DNA from: Flavobacteriales bacterium
GTDB lineage: Bacteria > Bacteroidota > Bacteroidia > Flavobacteriales_D > Crocinitomicaceae
Assembly: GCA_009926905.1 (NCBI GenBank)
Contig: RFNX01000185.1
Location: 1-5,431, forward strand
Direction of reading: 5' to 3'
DNA: 5,431 bases
Of this stretch, positions 1 to 5,431 are shown in pieces; position 1 is the first letter of the stretch, and each line of letters starts with the position of its first letter. The notes beneath the pieces are model-generated. The model was not told the DNA's origin. It searched no databases and worked only from the letters and a program-made list of their open reading frames with translations. Both the position numbers and the translations under genes were made by a program.

Positions 1-2079
1 CAAGATTCCATTTTGATTGACTGAAAAAGTTGCTGTATTTGTTGAAATTGTGTTTGATGAAATTACTGAACTAAAATCTGAAGTTAATGATAAATCCAAC
101 GTGTAAAAATAGTTGTTAATAGCAGCAGTCCAACTAAATGGAATTTGTTCATTTGACAACACTGTCTTGCCATTGAATGGATTTACTAAACTTATTGAAC
201 TTGGAATTGGATACGAATCATTTACATTTTGAATTTGCGAGGTTGTGTCTTTACATCCAAAACTATTAGTGACAATTAATCTAAGAGCGTAATTCCCGGT
301 TGTAGGATGGGAATAACTAAGATTCGTATTATTTCCAGCTAAAACATTGTCAACATACCATTGAGAACCTGAAATCGTACTAGATGGAGCAGTGCTTGTG
401 TTTGTAAATTGTGCACTAATATTACTACATAACAATGGAGCAGTAAAATTTGAAATCGGCTTTGGCCGAACAGTGTAAGTAAATGCTTGTGAATTCTGAC
501 AACCTCCAACAGAAGTAGCAGTTAACGTTCCATTATAAGTTCCAACCGTATTGTTTGAGAATGTTCCATTTGACGAATTCGAAAACGTTGAATTGCCAAA
601 ATTCCAAAAGCGACTTCCAACTGCTTCTCCACTTGGTACAAATGACGTTTCCGAATAACTAATTGTTTCATTTTGACAAAATTGACTAGGGAAATTAAGT
701 AAAATTGTGGGTGATTGTCCTTGAATGGTAACTTGAATAGCATCCGTTTTAGTACAACCATTACTATTTGTAACTTGAAGGGTATATAAATCTGAATTTG
801 TTAAAGAAATTGATGGGGTTGTTTGATTATTACTCCACAAATAAGAAGTGATGTTAGGACTAGATACCTGTAATTGAATCGAATTACCTGCACATAAACT
901 TGTATCATTTCCTAATTGAACATTCTGTAATGAGTTATCAAATGTGAAAGTTGCTGCATTGGAGGTTCTTGTAAAATTAGCGTTGTCTTTTATTGTATAA
1001 CTTAAACTCGTGGTTTGGGTAATATTTCTTGTTTGAGTTGTCACCCCGTCACTCCATTGAACGAACTGATAATCTCCAGGTGGCATAGGTGCAGTGACAG
1101 AAGTGTTACCATTGTAGCATATCGTCTGATTAGAAAGCTGAACCGTTGAATAATCTGGTCGTGTCACATTTATCGTATCCTTTGAAATTCTTCCAAAAAG
1201 ATCTGTTCCGGTTAAAATATATTGTCCAGGGTTGTTTATTGAAATTGAAGATGCTGTAGATATTGTAACGTTGGACAATGTCCATGTATAGTTTGTATAA
1301 TATCCACTTGAAGACAATGTGATATTTTCAAATCCGTAAACATCATTAATATCTGCACCCAAATTAACGGGTGGTGCATATTTATCCATTAAATACTTTT
1401 CAACTTGCGCTTGTTCAGTTGAAGACAACACACGATTATAAAAAATAAATTCAGCAATATCACCTAAAAAAAAATTTGTACCACCACTTGTCCTTCTACC
1501 AATTTGAATGCCGCTAATTGAACTAGTTCCTCCATTACCTGTTACTCGCTGGATACCATTTTCAAAAATTAAAGAATTTGTCCCATTAAAAACTAATGAA
1601 TTGATAATGTATGAAAAAGGTTGTGTTTTGTTATAACTTATTGAGGAGGATGAGGATAAAAATAATTTCCCACTTCCATACAAAAATGTATTTCGATTTG
1701 GATCAACAATGCCATCAAATATTCCTGACGAAGTTGAGCCAGTTCTTTGATTATTGTAAATAATAAAATACGTATTTGGTTGAGCAAAGGTTTGTAAAAA
1801 ATCTACAGACATGAAATCAGTGGTGCCATCAAATCTAATAACGGGTTTGTTGTTTAATAGATTAATAGATGAAATCAATGTCGGTCTTGCCGTTGATAAT
1901 GACTGTAATAAATTAAATCCATTCCCACTTTGATCATTCCATTGACTTACAGCTCCAGAAACTTCTGTAACACCGGCATCTGCTCTTAACCATAATTTTA
2001 GATTAGTGTTAGGGATTTGAGCACTAAAACTAAAACATAGTAGTAAAAAAACGATGGCGGTTAAAATGGATTTTATCAT
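1..2079 (-). CDS. Large secreted multidomain surface protein (LamG plus Ig/PKD-like modules), C-terminus cut by window edge
   Basis: The frame is open without a stop from an ATG at 2077-2079 to base 1, giving 693 residues with the C-terminus missing. Residues 1-20 form a signal peptide: a Lys near the start, a hydrophobic core and an FSA-Q cleavage site. The mature chain begins with a LamG/concanavalin-A-like domain (about 22-234). Ig/PKD-like modules follow at about 236-308, 312-385, 386-452, 457-537 and 540-615, then an FN3-like segment from about 624 to the edge. The chain is rich in Ser, Thr and Asn, with no catalytic motif seen. Such proteins in Bacteroidota are usually exported by type IX secretion and act in adhesion, gliding or matrix binding. 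That role is inferred here, because the C-terminal sorting domain that would settle it is outside the window. The start is supported by the signal peptide directly after it; no Shine-Dalgarno is present. The gene probably has its own promoter, 135 bases after the glycan operon. Confidence 0.9.
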   Translation of the reverse strand, partial: MIKSILTAIVFLLLCFSFSAQIPNTNLKLWLRADAGVTEVSGAVSQWNDQSGNGFNLLQSLSTARPTLISSINLLNNKPVIRFDGTTDFMSVDFLQTFAQPNTYFIIYNNQRTGSTSSGIFDGIVDPNRNTFLYGSGKLFLSSSSSISYNKTQPFSYIINSLVFNGTNSLIFENGIQRVTGNGGTSSISGIQIGRRTSGGTNFFLGDIAEFIFYNRVLSSTEQAQVEKYLMDKYAPPVNLGADINDVYGFENITLSSSGYYTNYTWTLSNVTISTASSISINNPGQYILTGTDLFGRISKDTINVTRPDYSTVQLSNQTICYNGNTSVTAPMPPGDYQFVQWSDGVTTQTRNITQTTSLSYTIKDNANFTRTSNAATFTFDNSLQNVQLGNDTSLCAGNSIQLQVSSPNITSYLWSNNQTTPSISLTNSDLYTLQVTNSNGCTKTDAIQVTIQGQSPTILLNFPSQFCQNETISYSETSFVPSGEAVGSRFWNFGNSTFSNSSNGTFSNNTVGTYNGTLTATSVGGCQNSQAFTYTVRPKPISNFTAPLLCSNISAQFTNTSTAPSSTISGSQWYVDNVLAGNNTNLSYSHPTTGNYALRLIVTNSFGCKDTTSQIQNVNDSYPIPSSISLVNPFNGKTVLSNEQIPFSWTAAINNYFYTLDLSLTSDFSSVISSNTISTNTATFSVNQNGIL
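235..924 (-). repeat. Tandem divergent Ig/PKD-like modules with paired cysteines
   Basis: Residues about 386-615 hold three successive modules of roughly 65-80 residues. Each has one cysteine near its start and one near its end: Cys396/Cys442, Cys468/Cys527 and Cys551/Cys609. The closing cysteine often sits in a TNSxGC context (TNSNGC at 437-442, TNSFGC at 604-609). The modules are diverged at the sequence level and are not a DNA tandem repeat. They are likely extracellular beta-sandwich spacers, each closed by one disulphide. The pairing is inferred from spacing. Confidence 0.65.
1378..2016 (-). other. LamG / concanavalin-A-like domain region of the large surface protein
   Basis: Residues about 22-234. 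The start carries the pattern LWLRADAGV, then SQWNDQSGNG, then KPVIRFDGTTD. The end carries LGDIAEFIFYNRVLSS followed by VEKYLMDKYAP. This order is what I recognise from LamG/ConA-like jelly-roll domains at the N-terminus of secreted Bacteroidota proteins, where they are thought to bind carbohydrate or act as structural lectin-like units. No glycoside hydrolase catalytic pair was recognised, so a binding rather than enzymatic role is inferred. Confidence 0.75.
2020..2079 (-). other. Signal peptide of the large surface protein
   Basis: Residues 1-20 have a short basic start (Lys3), a hydrophobic core rich in Ile, Val, Leu and Phe, and a small-residue end SFSA followed by Gln21. This fits a Sec signal peptidase I site after Ala20. 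Cys15 sits inside the hydrophobic core after three leucines and does not form a good lipobox, so a lipoprotein is unlikely. Confidence 0.8.
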
Positions 2080-2092
2080 GAGAAATAATCTT

Positions 2093-2124
2093 AATTGTTA
2101 AGTCACAAAACAAATTTAACAATT
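2093..2124. promoter_or_regulatory. 9-bp perfect dyad overlapping the candidate promoter
   Basis: AATTGTTAA at 2093-2101 is the exact reverse complement of TTAACAATT at 2116-2124, with 14 bases between them. The right arm overlaps the candidate -7 box and the left arm lies just after the expected transcription start. This geometry would suit an operator for a dimeric regulator. It is less likely to be an RNA hairpin, because the promoter-side arm would not be transcribed from that start. With only one G/C pair per arm, chance cannot be excluded. Confidence 0.35.
2111..2118 (-). promoter_or_regulatory. Candidate -7 promoter box (TAAATTTG) for the surface protein gene
   Basis: Read on the minus strand, these bases spell TAAATTTG, an exact fit to the Bacteroidota -7 consensus TAnnTTTG. 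It ends about 31 bases before the ATG, which would leave a leader of roughly 25 bases without a Shine-Dalgarno. The -33 region has only a run of six T (2137-2142) where TTTG is expected, so the second element is weak. In AT-rich DNA such a box can arise by chance; position and orientation are the main support. Confidence 0.4.
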
Positions 2125-2214
2125 TTTCATTGGATTAAAAAAGTTAGAGGGCATCTTGCAAATTGGCATTAAATGATTATTGTTAGATTTAAATAATAAA
2201 TAATCACAAATTAG

Positions 2215-3321
2215 TTATTTAATTTTCTTCTCAAAAGCGAATTTGTTTCTAAAATAATGATTTAGAGGCTCTTCAATAAACTTAAATAATATAATAGCTA
2301 TTATTTGCAAAATAATAAAAATGTACAGATAAGCCCAAATTCCCCCTATTTTTAAAGCAAAAATATTTCTGAAAAAACCTATGTGAATAAGGTAAAAGAT
2401 GTAAGAACTTTTACCAAGAAGCACAAGTATTTTTGAACTAAAAAATTTGGAAAATATAGATTTTTCGGTAATTAAACCATAATAAAACAAAGAAACTCCT
2501 AGCAAAGGCAAAATGAAGGTGTTAATAAAAATCCCTAATGGTTCGTGAATTCCATACCCTTCTTTGGCGACTAATGATATGCAAAATGCACTCAAAAAAA
2601 TCATAATAAACCCAACATACGTAAAGTATCTAAATTTAAACTTGATTAAATCTCTTTTTATCAAAATGGCTAACCCTATACCTATAAAAAATTCGGTACA
2701 TCTACCAAAAAAAGTATAATTAAACATAAAGTTATAAGTACCAAAAAAACCTTGAATATTAAACCTACTAAACACAAATACAGCTGCTAATCCAAGACCA
2801 ATGAAAAGGATTGGGAGAAAGAAAAAGTAGATGAATTTTTTATTAATTATTAAGAATACTAGAGGTGCCAACAGATAAAAGACTTCCTCAACAGTTAGCG
2901 ACCAGCTTTGCTCTATTAGTGTAAATTTCAGTGAATCAAAAAATCCTTTTAAAAAGGTAATATTTGAGACGTACATTAAAATTTTATTAATCTCAAAAAC
3001 GTTTTCATGATAGAGTAATGGGATTAAAAAAGTTATGGTGGAAAGGATAAAAAACATCGGATAAATTCTAGCGAAACGGAAAATCATGTATTTCTTAAAA
3101 TTAAAGTTTTTCATTTCCGAATATCTATAAGCTATAAGAAAGCCACTTAAAACAAAAAATAAGGTTACACCAATATGAAATTCATGAATAAAATTGAAAA
3201 TTGTATCTCCTAAAACTTCTTTTGTAAAAGGGCTGTAATGATGCAAATAAACTAAGAAAGCAGCCAATGCTCTTACACCAGTTAATTCTGGAAAATAATT
3301 AGTCTTTATAGCTGATTCCAT
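2215..3321 (-). CDS. Membrane acyltransferase, family 3 (polysaccharide O-acyltransferase)
   Basis: This 368-residue integral membrane protein probably transfers an acyl group, most often acetyl from acetyl-CoA, onto a sugar hydroxyl of the surface glycan at the inner membrane. Family 3 hallmarks appear in order: Arg17 and His28 in the R-x10-H pattern, GVTLFFVLSGFL at 51-62, RFARIYP at 82-88, QSWSLTVEEVFYL at 138-150, a GRCTEFFIGI segment at 206-215, GKSSYIFYLIH at 303-313 and EEP at 350-352. About ten hydrophobic helices are visible, and full length is normal for the family. The ATG lies 3 bases after the stop of the pyruvyl transferase gene and gives the usual short lead into the first motif, so the start is secure. 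It is the last gene of the operon. Acceptor sugar and acyl donor cannot be read from sequence; succinyl or longer acyl transfer is possible. Confidence 0.93.
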   Translation of the reverse strand: MESAIKTNYFPELTGVRALAAFLVYLHHYSPFTKEVLGDTIFNFIHEFHIGVTLFFVLSGFLIAYRYSEMKNFNFKKYMIFRFARIYPMFFILSTITFLIPLLYHENVFEINKILMYVSNITFLKGFFDSLKFTLIEQSWSLTVEEVFYLLAPLVFLIINKKFIYFFFLPILFIGLGLAAVFVFSRFNIQGFFGTYNFMFNYTFFGRCTEFFIGIGLAILIKRDLIKFKFRYFTYVGFIMIFLSAFCISLVAKEGYGIHEPLGIFINTFILPLLGVSLFYYGLITEKSIFSKFFSSKILVLLGKSSYIFYLIHIGFFRNIFALKIGGIWAYLYIFIILQIIAIILFKFIEEPLNHYFRNKFAFEKKIK

Positions 3322-3324
3322 AAT

Positions 3325-4239
3325 TTAAAATTTCTTATTTTTAAACTTATCCATAACTTCAAATGGAGCAACCTCAATTAATTGTTTTTGAATGACTGAA
3401 ATATCAATTTTAGGCTGAGTTACTTCTGCATATTCAATAAATCTACTTTCAATTTTTTCCATATCAAATTGATCTATTTTATCAAGGACTAGTGGAGAAT
3501 ATTCAGTAATATCAACAGATGAAAAATAATCCAAGAACTTTACATCATCTCCACCTAAAGGTTTATTTTCAAGCAGGTACCAAAGAGAAGGAACTCCATA
3601 TACATGCGATACAATTACCCCGTGTAATGACGTAGAAATTGTTTTTTCACAACTATTTATCTGATCAATAACATTCTCAATTTTATCTAAAAGATTTATT
3701 ACTAAAACTCCTGAAATTTTTTTGTAACTTTCTAAGTATTCATTATGAGTGTAATGTCCGATAATCCCAATTCTATGTGTTTTAGGAACTTTTTTATTAT
3801 AAACTAAAGGAACTAAAATAGCAGGATCTCCAATAACTGTTGGTGGTTTAAGTCCTAATTCTTTCAGTCTTTCAATTGTATATTTCCCACGAACGGCTAA
3901 AAAAGTAGAAGGTTGAACAATATCTTTGCGCTTAATAATTCCCGAGCCCCAAACAATTGCATTTGGCGCGGAGGACCAACCTAAGATACTTCCAGCACCT
4001 ATGATGTAATGTTTTTGAATTGAAGACTTAATAACTTGACAATAATTAGAAATAGATAACTTTCCTTTAATTAGCTCTCTAAAACCTCTTACTAACATGC
4101 GCGATGGTGAAGCAGGTATTGGTACAAACTCTATTTTCTCATCGGATAAACGTTGAATAATATAGGCTGTTATTTCGTCTCCAAAATTTTCTCCAATTTT
4201 CTTATCTCGAAACCAATGTAGGTAAATTTTTTTATTCAT
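3325..4239 (-). CDS. Polysaccharide pyruvyl transferase family protein
   Basis: This 304-residue protein belongs to the family (PF04230, ExoV/CsaB-like) that moves pyruvate from phosphoenolpyruvate onto a sugar as a ketal, giving the polymer a negative charge. Visible family landmarks are NFGDE at 18-22, GAGSIL at 81-86, WGSG at 97-100, AVRGKYTIERL at 115-125, GDPAILVP at 137-144, GIIGHY at 158-163, the signature STSLHGVIVSHVYGVPS at 202-218, and KFLDYFSSV at 234-242. There is no signal peptide or membrane helix, so it should act in the cytoplasm on a lipid-linked or nucleotide-linked intermediate. Length is typical. It starts with ATG 2 bases after the GT-D gene stop, and the acyltransferase gene begins 3 bases after its own stop, which supports translational coupling. 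No Shine-Dalgarno is seen. Some members of this family lack proven pyruvyl transfer, so the precise substrate is open. Confidence 0.9.
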   Translation of the reverse strand: MNKKIYLHWFRDKKIGENFGDEITAYIIQRLSDEKIEFVPIPASPSRMLVRGFRELIKGKLSISNYCQVIKSSIQKHYIIGAGSILGWSSAPNAIVWGSGIIKRKDIVQPSTFLAVRGKYTIERLKELGLKPPTVIGDPAILVPLVYNKKVPKTHRIGIIGHYTHNEYLESYKKISGVLVINLLDKIENVIDQINSCEKTISTSLHGVIVSHVYGVPSLWYLLENKPLGGDDVKFLDYFSSVDITEYSPLVLDKIDQFDMEKIESRFIEYAEVTQPKIDISVIQKQLIEVAPFEVMDKFKNKKF

Positions 4240-4241
4240 AA

Positions 4242-5063
4242 TTATTGTATTGGTAGATTTTCAGGTTTGTCTGCATTTAAAAAAAGCTTATCGTAAATAT
4301 TGGTTATATGACCTATGTCTAAGCATTGAATGTTTATAATTGATAAGTCATAAGCTAAAATGGATGCTGTAGGTCCAATAGCACAAATCACAATTGGATT
4401 ACTTATAGATTTTGCAGCTATTAAAACATTTTTATAAGTTTGATTATAATCGCTCCAAGCATTTCTGGCAGTGGTAAATAAACTTTGCTTTGACGCAACA
4501 TTATCAAAAATAGTATGGTTTTCACTAAACCTCGAACCTTTTCCTGTAATAAAAATCACATCTCTTTTTTCCCAGGCCTTTTTTAAATGCATGATATTCT
4601 CGTTTGTTAATTCTCTGGTAATTCTTGCGTTGTAGTATAACGTATTTTTATTAAAAAACTTTAATACATAATCAATGTTTTCATACCAAAAATCAGTACT
4701 GTACTCATTAATTCCATTCAATTGATAAGGAATTATTCCAATCATACAACTCTCTGACTTCGAATCAGATAGAATTTTAAACATTCTAAAACCTAGTCTA
4801 AAAGTAAATTCCTGAAAGCCAATACTTTTCCCCAAGCATAAATGATATTCACCATCGCCAAATCGCGTGATAGACATATTTTTTTCAACCAAATCAGAAA
4901 TTGTTTTTTCGATAGATTCTAGCTTTGGATACTTTATAATTCGCTTGTGTAAGTAGTCGATTTTTTCCTGTTTATTTACTTTAAGAATTTTGCTCTTAAT
5001 TCTTCTAAACAGGTGATTAACACGATAACCAAAAAGAAAAAACAAATAACCAATAAACTTCAT
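4242..5063 (-). CDS. GT-D fold glycosyltransferase (DUF1792 family)
   Basis: This 273-residue protein is probably a nucleotide-sugar-dependent glycosyltransferase of the GT-D fold (PF08759). The key motif is SITRFGDGE at 64-72, where Asp70-Gly71-Glu72 forms the DxE metal-binding site known for this fold. Further family features are ARNAWSDY at 199-206, CAIGPTASILAYDL at 227-240 and LDIGHI at 248-253. Residues 1-25 are separate from the domain: a hydrophobic stretch (about 3-12) followed by many Arg and Lys, suggesting peripheral attachment to the inner membrane. The best known relative is the GT-D domain that adds glucose during streptococcal Fap1 adhesin glycosylation; the donor sugar here is unknown. 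The ATG overlaps the stop of the preceding GT4 gene as ATGA, so start and coupling are well supported. Membership of the family is strong; the role in this glycan is inferred from neighbours. Confidence 0.85.
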   Translation of the reverse strand: MKFIGYLFFLFGYRVNHLFRRIKSKILKVNKQEKIDYLHKRIIKYPKLESIEKTISDLVEKNMSITRFGDGEYHLCLGKSIGFQEFTFRLGFRMFKILSDSKSESCMIGIIPYQLNGINEYSTDFWYENIDYVLKFFNKNTLYYNARITRELTNENIMHLKKAWEKRDVIFITGKGSRFSENHTIFDNVASKQSLFTTARNAWSDYNQTYKNVLIAAKSISNPIVICAIGPTASILAYDLSIINIQCLDIGHITNIYDKLFLNADKPENLPIQ

Positions 5064-5431
5064 GATTTTTTTTCAATTGTGTTTATAAAATTGCCTAATA
5101 AATTAGTTTGATACGCTCGGCTATAAAAATCACCCTTTTCAAAATCGATATCTAACTTGATTATTTCTTTATTGATCTTTTGATTAACAAGTTTATGAAA
5201 CAATTCTTGACATTCATTCTGATTATTAATAATATAACCTGATTTCGTAACACTTAAAAAATGTTCCATTACATCATTGTCAGAAGGAAATAGTAAAATT
5301 GGTTTCAAAGAGGCATAGTATTCAAAAAGTTTGACTGGATACCAACCCTTTACATTTTCAAAACCTGTTAACAGAAGTAAATCCGCTTTTTCTAACTCTA
5401 CATTGAGTTTGTTTTTAGTTTGACGTGGAAG
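5060..5431 (-). CDS. Glycosyltransferase (GT4-like), C-terminal 123 residues, N-terminus beyond window
   Basis: The frame is open from the right edge to a TGA at 5060-5062, so only the C-terminal third or so of a GT-B glycosyltransferase is seen. In fragment numbering, GWYPVKLFEYYAS at 29-41 followed by KPILLF at 43-48 matches the donor-binding part of group 1/GT4 enzymes; Glu37 corresponds to the conserved Glu that contacts the nucleotide sugar. The tail FYSRAYQTNLLGNFI at 102-116 fits the closing helix that crosses back to the N-terminal lobe. A TTG at 5306-5308 lies inside the conserved motif and is not a start; the true start is upstream of the window. The TGA overlaps the next ATG by 4 bases. 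It probably adds one sugar to the glycan repeat. Donor and linkage cannot be told from this part. Confidence 0.8.
   Translation of the reverse strand, partial: LPRQTKNKLNVELEKADLLLLTGFENVKGWYPVKLFEYYASLKPILLFPSDNDVMEHFLSVTKSGYIINNQNECQELFHKLVNQKINKEIIKLDIDFEKGDFYSRAYQTNLLGNFINTIEKKS

Larger units (their letters stand above)
2080..2214. other. Non-coding gap between the glycan operon and the surface protein gene
   Basis: This is the only sizeable gap in the window. It lies after the stop of the acyltransferase gene and before the ATG of the surface protein gene. It contains a candidate promoter and a 9-bp dyad, both nearer the surface protein gene. An 8-bp AT-only-core inverted repeat (2174-2181 with 2199-2206) lies just past the acyltransferase stop, but no GC-rich hairpin with a T-run was found, so no terminator is called. 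No open frame of note is present on either strand. Confidence 0.7.

Noticed and set aside
522..761. A 79-codon minus-strand open frame
   Set aside because: It lies entirely inside the 1-2079 gene in a different frame, its translation resembles no domain, and the frame around it has clear module motifs. It is a shadow.
2093..2124. The 9-bp dyad followed by T residues as a plus-strand terminator
   Set aside because: No plus-strand gene precedes it, and on the minus strand no T-run follows. An operator reading fits its position better.
2137..2169. Run of six T after a GCAAGATGCC stretch (minus strand) as an intrinsic terminator
   Set aside because: No stem longer than about three base pairs can be formed next to the T-run.
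2174..2206. Inverted repeat TGATTATT / AATAATCA just after the acyltransferase stop as a terminator
   Set aside because: The stem has one G/C pair in total beyond A/T, the loop is 17 bases, and no T-run follows in the direction of transcription. It is too weak to call.
5060..5308. An 82-residue small protein starting with TTG at 5306-5308
   Set aside because: The frame stays open to the right edge, and the TTG falls inside the conserved glycosyltransferase block (between YYAS and KPILLF). It is the tail of a larger gene.
1..5431. CRISPR array, tRNA, rRNA, insertion sequence, toxin-antitoxin or phage-defence genes
   Set aside because: No regularly spaced repeats, cloverleaf-like stretches, transposase motifs or defence-type domains were seen; nearly all bases are taken up by the five genes.

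Overview
The window looks like the chromosome of a Bacteroidota bacterium, most likely a flavobacterium. The DNA is AT-rich and none of the gene starts has a Shine-Dalgarno sequence. A TAnnTTTG-type -7 box lies upstream of one gene, and the window carries a long secreted LamG plus Ig/PKD-type protein of the kind these bacteria export. The phylum is inferred from these traits; no marker gene is present. All genes lie on the minus strand, so transcription runs from right to left, and both outer genes are cut by the window edges.

Right part (2215-5431): four tightly packed genes for a surface polysaccharide. In transcription order they are the C-terminal 123 residues of a GT4-type glycosyltransferase, a GT-D fold (DUF1792) glycosyltransferase, a polysaccharide pyruvyl transferase and a membrane acyltransferase of family 3. 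Junctions are a 4-base ATGA overlap, a 2-base gap and a 3-base gap, so they almost certainly form one operon. Two enzymes would add sugars and two would decorate the glycan, one with acidic ketal-linked pyruvate and one with acyl (probably acetyl) groups. The likely product is a capsule, exopolysaccharide or O-antigen-like polymer.

Middle (2080-2214): a 135-base non-coding gap with a candidate promoter and an overlapping 9-bp dyad. No convincing terminator was seen.

Left part (1-2079): one reading frame open from an ATG at 2079 to the left edge, giving at least 693 residues. It encodes a signal peptide, a LamG/concanavalin-A-like domain, five Ig/PKD-like modules (three with a cysteine pair) and the start of a fibronectin-III-like domain. 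It is probably a cell-surface or secreted adhesin-like protein; the C-terminus, where a type IX secretion signal would be, lies outside the window.

Nothing here clearly amounts to a new system. The points most worth a second look are the GT-D enzyme in a pyruvylated-glycan operon, the truncated large surface protein beside the glycan locus, and the dyad over its putative promoter.
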